From Bacillus paralicheniformis (GTDB lineage Bacteria > Bacillota > Bacilli > Bacillales > Bacillaceae), in the NCBI RefSeq assembly GCF_001042485.2, contig NZ_LBMN02000005.1, positions 62,001 to 126,000 on the forward strand: a stretch of 64,000 nucleotides of DNA, read 5' to 3'. The position numbers and the translations under genes are program-made. The notes under the pieces are model-generated. The model searched no databases. It was not told the origin of the DNA and saw only the letters and a list, made by a program, of their open reading frames with translations. The first letter of the stretch is position 1, and each line of letters begins with the position of its first letter. Positions 52,512 through 61,582 of the stretch are shown here, piece by piece.

Positions 52512-54116
52512 TTAAAAGATTTTATTGATGAACTTCCGGACGATTGACGGCTCTTTAAACTCCTGGTTGAAGGACATGTCATCAAGCCAATGGGTATCGA
52601 AATGCTGTCCGTCGATATAGCGGTCAATACACTTATAGCCCGGCGGATTATAGATGATGATGTCGATGCCGATTTCATTTAACAAAAGCAAGGCGGCCGC
52701 GTCTGAACGGGTGAGTGTTCCCGTCTGTTCAGTGTGATACAAGATCAGCTTCGGCACTGTCTGTGAATAGTCAAATGTCTGAATCATATTCAAAAGCGCT
52801 GCCGGAAGCTGTACCGCCTGGGTAAACAAATACAGCTGCACATCGGCTGATTTTTCATTGTTCAAGGCCAGCATCTTCGGGCTTTTGCACAGCCTGGAAA
52901 CCGCTTGGGCAATGCCGCGCTGCACTCCCTCAGGCAAATGCTTGTAGCGCCATATATTGCTCTCCATCAAACGGTCCGGATCGATCATCCCCGTTTGATC
53001 AAGCGCATGGCTGTAATGGAATTGATAATTGGACGTCTCTTCCTTTGTAAATGGGAAGCTCCGGATCGTATGCGACTCCTTATACTCCGTCAGCGTCTGC
53101 AGACGGTCCCAGTACTCTTTTTCATTGCTGGAGACGCCCATGACCATCGCGAATAAGTTCGGAATGTTGACCGTTGATTGAGACGCTTGAAAATCGGGTC
53201 TGATAAAGGCGCGTTCCTTCGCAATTAAAAACAGTTCATCATACGTGGTCTTCAAAGTCACGGAGACCGGCGTATGCTCCCTGAACTGCCAAGGTTTGTA
53301 CATGAGCGAATCCTCATTGTGCAGAACTGTATCCAGCTCCTTCGCAGAACGGTACGCCACCGTTGATTTTCGCTGAGGCTTTTCCGTCGGGAACGGCTCT
53401 AATGCAGACGTGCCCGGGTATGTGAAGACAAAAGAAAGCTTTTGCTCGGGATCAAGCTGGCGAAATTCGTCTTTTCCCTCCGGATGAAACAGCAGCACAT
53501 CACATCCAACAAGCATCAAATAGTATAAAAAATACCGTTGGCTTTTTGTGGTGTCCCCATACCAAACCACTTTCGGCATCACATTTTCGCAGTCGGCTTC
53601 TTTCAGCCACTTCTCCAAATGATTGCCCATCCATTTGACAAGGTCGAGGAGGACCCGGCGAAAATCCGGATCGTTCAATCCTTTTTCATGAAAGGACTGA
53701 AACATCTGCAGCACTTCGATAAGTGCCTTCCTTAAATGGCGGTGCATAGCGGCGTCAGGGTGCTTAGGAATGAGCTGCTCCCCGTCGAGAAAAGCGGCAA
53801 ACCGATTGACGGAAAGCCCATTTTCTTTCTGATTGACCATATGGATGCGCTGTATGGCCTGAAACCTTTCCGGAGAAATGGTCTTATCAAGCGTCTCGCT
53901 TAACACATGCACATCACCGGACTCATACAGCTCATGGAGATATATGTAGTAATCCGTTTCATCGTGCGGCGTTCCGAGAATCCGTCCCGCCAGACGGCTT
54001 ATCGTCAGATGTCCGTTTTTTTCATACGGGGTTCTCTCCGGCAGCGGCTTCTTGATGATCTGCTTCCATTCATCATCATTGACCAGGGCGTTTTGAATAT
54101 TAATCTCTTGATTCAT
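52512..54116 (-). CDS. yceG: YceG, Ter-associated stress protein
   Basis: This 534-residue cytoplasmic protein of the YceG family is found only with TerD/TerC/TelA genes. It starts MNQEINIQNALVNDDEWKQIIKKPL. It has no membrane helix. A mid-region contains YFLYYLMLVGCDVLLFHPEGKDEF (read in parts) and the end contains DIIIYNPPGYKCIDRYIDGQHFDTH, segments typical of the family. Its biochemical role is unknown; it is thought to work with TelA. The gene follows a small HTH gene by 5 bp. B. subtilis YceG is of similar length (about 537). Confidence 0.88.
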   Translation of the reverse strand: MNQEINIQNALVNDDEWKQIIKKPLPERTPYEKNGHLTISRLAGRILGTPHDETDYYIYLHELYESGDVHVLSETLDKTISPERFQAIQRIHMVNQKENGLSVNRFAAFLDGEQLIPKHPDAAMHRHLRKALIEVLQMFQSFHEKGLNDPDFRRVLLDLVKWMGNHLEKWLKEADCENVMPKVVWYGDTTKSQRYFLYYLMLVGCDVLLFHPEGKDEFRQLDPEQKLSFVFTYPGTSALEPFPTEKPQRKSTVAYRSAKELDTVLHNEDSLMYKPWQFREHTPVSVTLKTTYDELFLIAKERAFIRPDFQASQSTVNIPNLFAMVMGVSSNEKEYWDRLQTLTEYKESHTIRSFPFTKEETSNYQFHYSHALDQTGMIDPDRLMESNIWRYKHLPEGVQRGIAQAVSRLCKSPKMLALNNEKSADVQLYLFTQAVQLPAALLNMIQTFDYSQTVPKLILYHTEQTGTLTRSDAAALLLLNEIGIDIIIYNPPGYKCIDRYIDGQHFDTHWLDDMSFNQEFKEPSIVRKFINKIF

Positions 54117-54121
54117 AGCGC

Positions 54122-54343
54122 TCAGCCGTCTCCCCTTTCTTCTGAGTCAGTGTCACTTTTCCGTCCAAATACGGCACACATGCCCGCTCTTGTTACGGCA
54201 TAGGTTGTCCCGAACTTTCGGATTGTTCCTGCAGGAAAATCATGCGCTCTCTTTCGGAGCGTAGACGATTCAATCCCCCACTCTTCACAAGCCTGCTGAG
54301 AACTGAGAATCTCGCTGCTCGTGAGATCGACTATTTTCATCAT
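54122..54343 (-). CDS. Small helix-turn-helix protein inside the Ter operon
   Basis: This 73-residue protein has an excisionase/MerR-like winged-helix pattern: SSEILSSQQACEEWGIESSTLRKRA (residues 8-32), then FPAGTIRKFGTTYAVTRAGMCAVFG. It starts at ATG 54343 behind AGGATG and ends 5 bp before yceG, so it is translated from the same transcript. B. subtilis has no gene at this place, as far as I recall. It could autoregulate the distal part of the operon (citrate-lyase-like gene, yceG, yceH) or act as a DNA-binding partner of YceG. Function is not known. Confidence 0.75.
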   Translation of the reverse strand: MMKIVDLTSSEILSSQQACEEWGIESSTLRKRAHDFPAGTIRKFGTTYAVTRAGMCAVFGRKSDTDSEERGDG

Positions 54344-54444
54344 GGCTGTTCATCCTAAACATTCATTTGTTTTCTCCTGAGAATATTCACAATATATGAT
54401 GCCGTCTGCGGCTCTTATTTTTGAGACCGGAGTGCCGGCCCGGC

Positions 54445-55626
54445 CTAACTTCCGAACGATCCAAGATTTGAAAGCGGTTTGGACGCTCTCAGTATGTCTG
54501 TATAGCTGCGGTTTTCATGATATACACCGTAGATTTCAGCCTTTAATAATATTTTTTTGGCCCAACTGAGGTACGGCTTGATTTCGATCATTTTATTTGA
54601 AAAAGAGCTTTTCACAACGCCCCGGGTGCCGTCGGCACTTTCGACGATGCTCAGGGCATCCAGATAATCTTCCATTGATATAACGTGCAGGCTTTGGACC
54701 GCTTTTATTTGTGACGGATGAATCACGCTCTTGCCGTGAATGCCGTTGGCCAGATCAAGAAGCGTTTCATTGATCAATCCGTCTATATACCGATTGATCA
54801 CAAGCGAAGATTCTCCCGCATCAGCCCAATTCGGCCCAAAAGTCTGAACCGTTCGCGAAGCATCTTCAAAGTACTCCCAGACAGGCCCCGAAATCACGAA
54901 TTGCAAGCCGAAATAATTGACGATATCTTTGATGAAATCAGAGATGACCAAAACGTCATAAATCGGCGTTTCCGGTTTTCTTCTTATCCCGTACAGACCG
55001 CACAAATCAGTCGCGCCGATCCTGATATTCAGAACGATATCTTGATAAAAGCCCAGCGTTGATTTTAATTCCTGCAGCGCCTTTGCCCTCGTTTCCATTG
55101 CCAGCAGGTCAGGTGTCTCAAAGATCGGCATTCCGTACAGCACAATGCCGGATTCTTGCGACAATTTCGTTAAAGTATCAAGATAGTGCTCCGCATTCAG
55201 CATCGAAAACTTCGGAAATACGAATCCGGTAAACAAGTGAAGCGCGCGGCCGAGCTTGTTGCCCAATTCGAGCATTTGCTCCGGTTCCCGCACCCGGATA
55301 AACATCAGCGGCAGCCTATCGCCGCTGATGTTCTGCAGTTTTTGCGCCTGGTAAATCATGTCGGCCTGACTGACAAGATTGTTTTCAGCCTGGAGAACCT
55401 CACAATCGCCGATCGAATCTTCAAGGCAAAAAACGACCGAGCACAGCTCAGGATACTTGTTATTGATCATGACATCTGCTATATCTTTTCGGTTCCCCGG
55501 AACATAAAGCGCAGCTCCAAGCGCATGCTCCAGAATGTGCTTCGGAGAGTCTTTTGTAACCGAACCCGGCAGTTTGAAAAAGACATCTTCTTTTTGAGAG
55601 GCGGATAAAAAATCAAAGTATTGCAT
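54445..55626 (-). CDS. HpcH/HpaI aldolase / citrate-lyase beta-like enzyme in the Ter operon
   Basis: This 393-residue TIM-barrel protein of the citrate lyase beta/HpcH superfamily has YVPGNRKDIADVMI near residue 42 and the metal/acid segment SVVFCLEDSIGD near 62. VRIRVRE-like MFIRVREPEQM lies near 105, and IHGKSVIHPSQIKAVQSLH near 310 is the CoA-proximal family motif. Usual members cleave citryl-CoA or malyl-CoA, but a distinct branch occurs in Ter stress clusters, where a specialised metabolite has been proposed. ATG 55626 follows AAGGTGA; ATG 55659 is in frame. It lies between yceF and yceG, a place empty in B. subtilis. Confidence 0.82.
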   Translation of the reverse strand: MQYFDFLSASQKEDVFFKLPGSVTKDSPKHILEHALGAALYVPGNRKDIADVMINNKYPELCSVVFCLEDSIGDCEVLQAENNLVSQADMIYQAQKLQNISGDRLPLMFIRVREPEQMLELGNKLGRALHLFTGFVFPKFSMLNAEHYLDTLTKLSQESGIVLYGMPIFETPDLLAMETRAKALQELKSTLGFYQDIVLNIRIGATDLCGLYGIRRKPETPIYDVLVISDFIKDIVNYFGLQFVISGPVWEYFEDASRTVQTFGPNWADAGESSLVINRYIDGLINETLLDLANGIHGKSVIHPSQIKAVQSLHVISMEDYLDALSIVESADGTRGVVKSSFSNKMIEIKPYLSWAKKILLKAEIYGVYHENRSYTDILRASKPLSNLGSFGS

Positions 55627-55719
55627 ATGGGTCACCTTCTTTGAATAAGAATCATACACCCCTTTGATGTAAAAAAGGGCGGAGCAGATATACTCCCCCC
55701 CTTTATGTTTTGCAGTTTG

Positions 55720-56493
55720 TTATTCTTCCTTTGACGCCGCCGTTTGCTCTTTTACAGCTTTTTGCTTGTTCATATAGTGAATGATGAATGTCACGGCAAA
55801 AGCGATAATCAGAATGATAAAGAAGACGCTGTGCGGCATTTCAATATGCCATACACTCGCAGCCATTTTCAGTGCGATGATCCCGATTAAAACAAAGGCC
55901 GTTGCTTCAAGTTCAGGCACTTTGTCAATCAGCGTTAGGAAGAATTTCGCAACGGTTCTCATCATTAAAATGCCGAGCATGCCGCCGATCAGAAGCACCC
56001 ATACCTTTTCAGATACGGCAAATGCCGCCAGGATGCTGTCCACCGAAAATGCGAGGTCCATGAGTTCTACCGAAATGACAGTCGCCCAGAAGACACCGAA
56101 AACGCGTACCATCCAGCTGTCTTTTTTGATGGCGTTTGCTTCATCATCGCCCTCGCCGATGAAGAAGTGCTTGATGACGAGCCATGCAAGATATGCGGCT
56201 CCGAGCAGTTTGATCCACCAGAATTTAATCAGGATCATACCAAGTCCAATGAATAGAAACCTAAAGAAGTAGGCTCCGATTAAACCGTACGTCAACGCTT
56301 TTTTGCGCTGTTTTTCCGGTAGGTGCTTTACCATGACGGCGAGAACGAGAGCATTATCCGCCGATAAAAGCCCCTCCAGCACGACCAGCGAGCCGATCAG
56401 CCCCCAGGAAACGGGGTCCGTTAATACTTCCACCCACATTTCCCAATCGAAAAATGAGGCGTAAATTGACATAATATGATGAAATAAATCCAC
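55720..56493 (-). CDS. yceF: TerC-family membrane protein YceF
   Basis: This 257-residue protein has about seven helices. The TerC signature with acidic residues inside the membrane is clear (VVLEGLLSADNALVLAVMVKHLP, residues 35-57; VISVELMDLAFSVDSILAAFAVS near 140). In B. subtilis TerC proteins help metallate secreted enzymes with manganese and form part of the envelope-stress operon. The start is GTG 56493, 8 nt after AGGAGG. It follows yceE with a hairpin between them. Confidence 0.93.
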   Translation of the reverse strand: MDLFHHIMSIYASFFDWEMWVEVLTDPVSWGLIGSLVVLEGLLSADNALVLAVMVKHLPEKQRKKALTYGLIGAYFFRFLFIGLGMILIKFWWIKLLGAAYLAWLVIKHFFIGEGDDEANAIKKDSWMVRVFGVFWATVISVELMDLAFSVDSILAAFAVSEKVWVLLIGGMLGILMMRTVAKFFLTLIDKVPELEATAFVLIGIIALKMAASVWHIEMPHSVFFIILIIAFAVTFIIHYMNKQKAVKEQTAASKEE

Positions 56494-56524
56494 TTTCGTT
56501 ACCTCCTAATGATGAAAAAGCAGG

Positions 56525-56550
56525 GCTGAATCACGCAAACGTGATTCAGC
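56525..56550 (-). terminator. Hairpin between yceE and yceF, partial terminator or processing site
   Basis: GCTGAATCACG and CGTGATTCAGC form an 11-bp stem with a 4-nt loop. Only CCCTGCTTTTT follows, so read-through into yceF is likely. It would give the TerD genes more transcript than the membrane genes. Confidence 0.55.
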
Positions 56551-56558
56551 CGGCAAAA

Positions 56559-57137
56559 CTAGACTTGCAGGCCGTAGTTGCGGCAAAGCGATGCCAATCC
56601 GCCGGAAAATCCGCTGCCGATGGCATTGAATTTCCAATCGGCTCCGTGACGGTACAATTCGCAAACAACAACCGCTGTCTCAATTGAAAAATCCTCTCCC
56701 AAGTCAAAGCGAAGCAGTTCTTCATTTGTTGATTCATCAACGAGCCGGACAAACGCATTTGAGACTTGTCCAAAGTTTTGGCTGCGGCTTTCCGCCTCGT
56801 GAATTGTCACTGTGATGCCGATCTTTTCAACATGGGCGGGGATTTTTGAGAAATCGACGATGATTTGCTCGTCATCGCCTTCACCTTCTCCTGTCCGGTT
56901 GTCACCCGTATGAATCACGGCGCCGCTCGGATGCTCGAGGTTGTTGTAAAAGACGAAGTCGCGTTCATTGATGCATCGATCGTTCTGATCGACAAGAAAA
57001 GCCGACGCATCCAAATCAAAATCGGCGCCGCCGGTATATTTGTTTGTATCCCAGCCTAAACCGATCAGCGCTTTCGCCAAACCGGGGTTCGTTTTCGTTA
57101 AATCGATCCTTTGTCCTTTAGATAATTGAATCGCCAT
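56559..57137 (-). CDS. yceE: TerD-family stress protein YceE
   Basis: This 192-residue soluble TerD protein binds calcium through acidic loops. The pattern [12 protein letters not shown] lies near residue 38 and [17 protein letters not shown] near 75. It starts [20 protein letters not shown]. TerD proteins link metal sensing and membrane stress; the exact action is not known. ATG 57137 follows AAAGGAGG. It is third of three tandem TerD paralogues, about 65% similar by eye to YceD, arising from old duplication. Confidence 0.93.
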   Translation of the reverse strand: MAIQLSKGQRIDLTKTNPGLAKALIGLGWDTNKYTGGADFDLDASAFLVDQNDRCINERDFVFYNNLEHPSGAVIHTGDNRTGEGEGDDEQIIVDFSKIPAHVEKIGITVTIHEAESRSQNFGQVSNAFVRLVDESTNEELLRFDLGEDFSIETAVVVCELYRHGADWKFNAIGSGFSGGLASLCRNYGLQV

Positions 57138-57216
57138 CGATAGGACCTCCTTTAAGAAATGTCAGGCACCGGACAAACGGACGCCAAGGCGGCGACCGCT
57201 GTCCGGATCGTCAAAA

Positions 57217-57798
57217 TCAGCCGACCTGCAGGCCGAAATCGGTGGCGATCCTCGCCAGCCCGCCTTGATAGCCTGAGCCGATCGCTGAGAATTTCCATTC
57301 TTCTCCGTGACGGTACAGCTCTCCCGTGATCAGCGCTGTTTCAATTGAGAAATCTTCACCCAGATCATAGCGGATTAACTCTTCATTCGAGTCTTCATTG
57401 ATCACGCGAACATAAGCATTTGACACCTGTCCAAAGTTTTGGCGGCGCGCTTCCGCTTCATGAATCGTAATCACGAAAGAAATCTTCTGAATGTCGGCAG
57501 GCACTGCATTCAAATTGATTTTTACCTGCTCATCGTCTCCTTCGCCTTCCCCTGTCCGATTATCGCCTGTATGTATGACAGCTCCGCCTGCGCCTTCGGT
57601 CTGATTATAGAAAATAAAGTCCTTTTCAGAAGCGCATTTGCCTTCTGCATTGAGCAGAAACACGCTCGCATCCAGGTCAAAATCAGCGCCGCCGTCATAT
57701 TGATTGACGTCCCAGCCAAGGCCGACGACGACTTTCGACAATCCGGGATTTGTTTTTGTTAAATCGATCTTTTGTCCTTTCGCTAATGAAATTGCCAT
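57217..57798 (-). CDS. yceD: TerD-family stress protein YceD
   Basis: This 193-residue TerD paralogue has the same layout as YceE: start [32 protein letters not shown] near residue 38, [16 protein letters not shown] near 75 and an end [10 protein letters not shown]. Acidic loops probably bind Ca2+. ATG 57798 follows GGGGAG. It sits between yceC and yceE in one operon. The 79-bp gap to yceE has no clear terminator. Confidence 0.93.
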   Translation of the reverse strand: MAISLAKGQKIDLTKTNPGLSKVVVGLGWDVNQYDGGADFDLDASVFLLNAEGKCASEKDFIFYNQTEGAGGAVIHTGDNRTGEGEGDDEQVKINLNAVPADIQKISFVITIHEAEARRQNFGQVSNAYVRVINEDSNEELIRYDLGEDFSIETALITGELYRHGEEWKFSAIGSGYQGGLARIATDFGLQVG

Positions 57799-57825
57799 GT
57801 TATCTCCCCATTTCTTTTATGAATG

Positions 57826-58428
57826 TCAGGCGTAGCGTTTGACGATTTCCGTAATGCTCGTATCGTTTGTGCCTTCTCCGACAGCGGTGAATTTCCACTC
57901 GGCGCCGTCACGGTAAATCTCGCCCGCGATCAGGCTTGTCCGTCCAGAATAATCGTCCCGCAGATTGTATTTGACCATCTCCACGCGATCGTTCATATTG
58001 ACGATGCGTATGAAGGCATTTTCGATCATTCCGAAATGCTGGCTTCGTTTCACGCAATCGTATATATTCACGACAAAGACAAGCTTATGAATATGCGAAG
58101 GAACTTTTTGCAAATCTACGATGATTTGTTCATCATCTCCGCTGCCTTCACCTGTCAGATTATCTCCGGTATGTTCGATGCTGCCGCATCTGCTCTTCAA
58201 GTTTCCGAAATAAATGACGTTCTTGTTCTCCGTGACTCTTCCGTTTTCCAGCATCAGCACGGATGCGTCACAGTCAATATTCGGGGCTCCTCCTCCAAAC
58301 AGCTTTCCAAAAAAACCGCCGCTTCCGGACGCAACCGGGTCCCAGCCGAGACCGACCAAAATCTTCAAAAGCCCCGCTTTCCCTTTTGTTAAATCAATCC
58401 GCTGACCTTTCTCTAAAGAAATAGCCAA
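57826..58428 (-). CDS. yceC: TerD-family stress protein YceC
   Basis: This is the first gene of the operon and the most divergent of the three TerD copies (200 residues). It has an inserted Gly-rich loop, GGFFGKLFGGGAPNIDCDAS, near residues 35-55, and DNLTGEGSGDDEQ near 90. I chose TTG 58428 (then [16 protein letters not shown]), 8 nt after GGAGGA; GTG 58437 in the same frame overlaps that ribosome binding site. The upstream ECF-sigma promoter at 58579-58604 matches the known control of yceCDEFGH by sigma-W/M/X in B. subtilis. Confidence 0.93.
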   Translation of the reverse strand: MAISLEKGQRIDLTKGKAGLLKILVGLGWDPVASGSGGFFGKLFGGGAPNIDCDASVLMLENGRVTENKNVIYFGNLKSRCGSIEHTGDNLTGEGSGDDEQIIVDLQKVPSHIHKLVFVVNIYDCVKRSQHFGMIENAFIRIVNMNDRVEMVKYNLRDDYSGRTSLIAGEIYRDGAEWKFTAVGEGTNDTSITEIVKRYA

Positions 58429-58505
58429 ACTGTTCACTCCTCCGTTGAATCATGACTTTCAAGATCACAGTGCTGGATGAGAATAAGAGTTTGATAGATC
58501 CAATT

Positions 58506-58521
58506 ATCACGCCAGCGTGAT
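58506..58521. repeat. Short palindrome in the yceC leader
   Basis: ATCACGC-CA-GCGTGAT is a 7-bp inverted repeat 78 bp before yceC, downstream of the ECF promoter. Its arms resemble the stem at 56525-56550. It could be an operator or RNA hairpin; no protein is suggested. Confidence 0.4.
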
Positions 58522-58578
58522 TCATATCTTCACAATTACAAGACCAATGAATCATTATTTAACCTGCTTAACTATATA

Positions 58579-58604
58579 TACGGAAAGATTCAGGGGAAAG
58601 TTTC
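58579..58604 (-). promoter_or_regulatory. ECF-sigma (sigma-W/M/X) promoter of the yce operon
   Basis: On the minus strand GAAAC (600-604) and CGTA (579-582) are 17 bp apart, matching the AAC...CGT core of envelope-stress sigma factors. It lies about 150 bp before yceC. In B. subtilis this operon is controlled by sigma-W, M, X and B. I did not find a clear sigma-B site. Confidence 0.7.
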
Positions 58605-58803
58605 GCAGTTTTCGATATTTTTTTATCATCTTTTTATCCTGGTCCAAATCGAGACGACAATAGTAGCGATGATAAGGCTTTTTACCATAACATGCCGATG
58701 TTCGGCTTGGCAAAAGCGTACAGACATCAACCTGTCACCCGCAGAACCAAAACCGCTGAGCAGCGAATGCGGGATCAGACAGAGCGGGGAAACAAGCAGA
58801 AAG
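58605..58803. other. Intergenic stretch between yceC promoter and DUF2207 gene
   Basis: About 200 bp without a gene I trust. A plus-strand frame starting at 58692 continues antisense into the DUF2207 gene and is a shadow. I see no repeat or RNA motif. Confidence 0.4.
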
Positions 58804-58829
58804 GGGTCTTATCGGTTTCGATAAGACCC
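58804..58829 (-). terminator. Terminator of the DUF2207 gene
   Basis: GGGTCTTATCG-GTTT-CGATAAGACCC is an 11-bp stem just past the DUF2207 stop. The T tract on the minus strand is interrupted (CTTTCTGCTTG), so efficiency may be partial. Confidence 0.65.
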
Positions 58830-58835
58830 TTTTGC

Positions 58836-60731
58836 TTAAAAAGCTCCTGCCCCGTCGCCTCCGCCCGCTCCGGGACCGCCCGCATCATATGCCCCGGCGT
58901 GCTCCTGCGAAGACGGCAGCTGCCAGCTGTAAAACGGATAATGCAAACAGCCGGCTGCGGCCATACCCAGGACAGGGGAAGCGTAATCAAGCCTGTTTGC
59001 TGATTGATTGAACCATCCTGCAGATTCATCCTCAACTTCAAGCACAATTGCATAGATCATCGTCTTTTCGTTTTGAGACAGGCTTCTCCCTGAGAACAAA
59101 TCTTCTTTTCTCAGATGGTTTCTCCAAGAAAGAATCGATCTTCGGCAGATGGAAGCGTACCAGCTCTCTTTTACGGCCGGAATGAAGGCAATCAATAAAA
59201 TAGACAGCCCGACGCATATGCCGTAATACAAAATGGTATGAATGCTGTCGGTAAACAAAGATGCTAAAAACAAGCCGGCTAAAAACAGAATCGTATACAG
59301 CTTTGATTTCGCAAGAACAATGCCCGCCGACAGTGCAAAGCCAAATATGACGCAAGCCGCCATGAATCCGGCCTGATGCACCACGTCTGCATACAGGATA
59401 AAGAGCAGGAGTCCGGTATGGACAGAAAGCAGTGAAAGCGACAGCATTCTCAGCCAGCGGTTTTCTTGAAACAGCTCCCTGAATTCAGGCGCTTGTCTGA
59501 CACTTTCCGTCCACTTTTGAACCACATTTTGAAGAATGATTCTCTTTCGTTCATATTTGCCGAGCTGTTCCTTATGCTTACATTCCTCCTCAGTAGGCCC
59601 GCTGAGGGAATCCAGCCTGAACATATAGGAATCGCTGCCGGTTTGCTCAAAAAGTTTTTCGATTAAGAGCTGATCAGGCTTTGGCAAATCCGCCTTGCTC
59701 CCGGAAAATTCGAATTGGTATGTGTCATCAGGCGCCTCAGGATCGTCAAGAAACCTTTCTTCCGCCTGCACCTTCCGCATAGTGACCAGTCCCCGCTGAT
59801 AAAGCGAAAGCATGCCGGCCAGGAGATCACGGTCTGTAAAACGGCCTTTTTTGTAAAGAAAAGCGACAAGCACAGGATCAAAGGACTCGAGTTCTGCAAA
59901 CGAAAGCATAGCGCGGCGTCTCTTCTTCAAAAACGAAAGCATGACAGCCATGATGACCATGAACCCGACAATCCCCGAAAATATCCAAATCATCCTGTCC
60001 GCGCCGGCAATCCGTTCATCCCGATCGGCGTAGCGTTTCGCTTCGTCTCTTTCCTCCTTCAGCAGCTCATCCTTTGTCTGATAAGAAGGGTGCCGGACCG
60101 CCTCTTTCAAGGCGCTTTGCGGAAAATATATCCTCAGTTCCGAGCCCGTGCCTGCGCGATAGAGTCCTGTCTCGTAGGTGACTGATGAATCGCTCACCTT
60201 CGTAATCTTTCCGTTTCCTTTTTCACGCAAAAACGCATGAATATCCCGCGCCTTTACCGAATCAGGCAGATGCACTTCAATCTTTACCCGGCCGAAATCC
60301 GTATTTGCCTTTTGGTAAAATGAATGAATCAAAATCGACGTGTCTTCAAACTTTTGGGCGGCATCTTCGATCACATAGCGAAACATCACATGTTTTGTTT
60401 CATCCTTTGATGCCGAATAAGCATAATAAGTCCCGTCTTCTTTCTTTGTCTTCAACGGGGTGGCTTGATCGCCTTTTTTCCGGTGATCGGGAAGGAGATA
60501 GGCTTTAAAATTCTTCAAGCGGCTCGCGGTTTCTTCGCTGAACGATCTTGTCGCCCCTTCGAAAGAGCCTTTAAAATCGTATGTGTAAACTTCCTCTACG
60601 CTTAAATCACCGTTTTCTTTTACTGTCGCGCGTATATCAGCCCGCTCGATCGAAAAGGATTTGCCTGCTTCAGAAAAACCTGTGACGAGAAAAAAGGCAA
60701 TGAACATAAAAAAGAAAAAGGAGTGCTTCAT
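58836..60731 (-). CDS. DUF2207 membrane protein
   Basis: This 631-residue protein has a signal peptide (residues 1-22), an outside beta-rich domain to about 235 (SFSIERADIRATVKENGDLSVEE at its start), and one helix near 245-267. A cytoplasmic section of about 160 residues follows, then three or four helices near 425-520. The tail ends in the typical Gly-rich GGPGAGGGDGAGAF. This is the DUF2207 architecture seen in many bacteria; function is unknown. It has its own terminator and no linked partner. The neighbouring envelope-stress operon may be coincidence. Confidence 0.85.
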   Translation of the reverse strand: MKHSFFFFMFIAFFLVTGFSEAGKSFSIERADIRATVKENGDLSVEEVYTYDFKGSFEGATRSFSEETASRLKNFKAYLLPDHRKKGDQATPLKTKKEDGTYYAYSASKDETKHVMFRYVIEDAAQKFEDTSILIHSFYQKANTDFGRVKIEVHLPDSVKARDIHAFLREKGNGKITKVSDSSVTYETGLYRAGTGSELRIYFPQSALKEAVRHPSYQTKDELLKEERDEAKRYADRDERIAGADRMIWIFSGIVGFMVIMAVMLSFLKKRRRAMLSFAELESFDPVLVAFLYKKGRFTDRDLLAGMLSLYQRGLVTMRKVQAEERFLDDPEAPDDTYQFEFSGSKADLPKPDQLLIEKLFEQTGSDSYMFRLDSLSGPTEEECKHKEQLGKYERKRIILQNVVQKWTESVRQAPEFRELFQENRWLRMLSLSLLSVHTGLLLFILYADVVHQAGFMAACVIFGFALSAGIVLAKSKLYTILFLAGLFLASLFTDSIHTILYYGICVGLSILLIAFIPAVKESWYASICRRSILSWRNHLRKEDLFSGRSLSQNEKTMIYAIVLEVEDESAGWFNQSANRLDYASPVLGMAAAGCLHYPFYSWQLPSSQEHAGAYDAGGPGAGGGDGAGAF

Positions 60732-60844
60732 CGTTTAGTAAATCCTTTCGTTTTTTGTATCTGCCTTATATACGGAAAAGCAAGGAAATTGTTTCAGCGG
60801 TTCACAGAAATGACAGAGATGACAATTTTATTCTAAAAGCACAT

Positions 60845-61432
60845 CTACGGTCTGCCGCACAAGCCGTAAAAGAAAATATGCATCATTTCCTCTGTAAACT
60901 GCCTGTTTTTTTCAAAGGCTTCACCCAGAGTTTTTGAATGTTCAATGATCATATTCATAAAGATGAGAAAGCTTTCCGCTGTGATTTTGGGAGAGATTTC
61001 GCCTGTACGATGACCTTCTTCAATCATTTGGAGCATAAGGGGAATGACTTTTTCATCGTATTGCCGCTTTACATAATCCATGATTTCACTGTCTTCGATC
61101 ATCACCTCTTTGACGACCGTTAAAGCAAATTTTTGATTATTGGCTTCCCTTTTCTGCAAAATCATCAATTCAATCTTTTCTTTAACGGAAATATCTTTGT
61201 TCATATATTCTTCAAAATCGCTGATGGACTGATCGATATAGTCTTTGAAAACCTCTTTCAGGAGCGCTTCTTTGCTTCCAAAGTAATTATAGATCGTCAC
61301 CGGCGAAACATTTGCCTCTTTTGCGATATCGGTTATCCGGATGCGCTTTGGCTCCCATGTTTTGAGCATATCCAAAGCCGTCTTTTTGATCTTCTCTTTA
61401 ATCAGCAAAGCCCTTTTTTCAAATCCGTTCAT
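60845..61432 (-). CDS. TetR-family repressor of the adjacent ABC exporter
   Basis: This 195-residue repressor has an N-terminal helix-turn-helix (ITDIAKEANVSPVTIYNYFGSKEALLKEVF, residues 33-62) and a helical ligand domain. ATG 61432 has AAGGATGG 5 nt upstream; a longer frame from 61486 lacks one. It is divergent from an ABC ATPase/permease pair. The intergenic region has a perfect 10-bp inverted repeat and a small palindrome in the exporter promoter, both candidate operators. The inducer is unknown. Confidence 0.88.
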   Translation of the reverse strand: MNGFEKRALLIKEKIKKTALDMLKTWEPKRIRITDIAKEANVSPVTIYNYFGSKEALLKEVFKDYIDQSISDFEEYMNKDISVKEKIELMILQKREANNQKFALTVVKEVMIEDSEIMDYVKRQYDEKVIPLMLQMIEEGHRTGEISPKITAESFLIFMNMIIEHSKTLGEAFEKNRQFTEEMMHIFFYGLCGRP

Positions 61433-61455
61433 ATAACCATCCTTACGTAACTTTC

Positions 61456-61489
61456 TTAATGAAATTATAACATAACAATATTTCATTAA
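61456..61489. promoter_or_regulatory. Perfect inverted repeat, candidate TetR operator
   Basis: TTAATGAAAT (456-465) and ATTTCATTAA (480-489) are exact complements 14 bp apart, upstream of the tetR-type gene and beside the divergent promoter. The spacing is wide for one dimer, so two dimers or a looped hairpin are options. Confidence 0.5.
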
Positions 61490-61495
61490 TTTCCG

Positions 61496-61525
61496 TTGAC
61501 AAAAAAGTTCATAAGAACGTAAAAT
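61496..61525 (+). promoter_or_regulatory. Sigma-A promoter of the ABC exporter with an internal palindrome
   Basis: TTGACA (496-501) and TAAAAT (520-525) are 18 bp apart. The spacer holds GTTC-ATAA-GAAC (507-518), where a bound repressor would block RNA polymerase. Confidence 0.65.
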
Positions 61526-61582
61526 TAGTTATGTAATTTTAAATCACTTACATTTCATAATTTTCATTTCCGGAGGTGTCAC

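Noticed and set aside
52496-52678. N-terminal extension of YceH
   Set aside because: It overlaps the end of yceG in another frame and is low-complexity; ATG 52495 follows AAGGAGGGAG.
58692-59003. 103-codon plus-strand frame near the DUF2207 gene
   Set aside because: Most of it is antisense to the DUF2207 coding region and includes the terminator stem.
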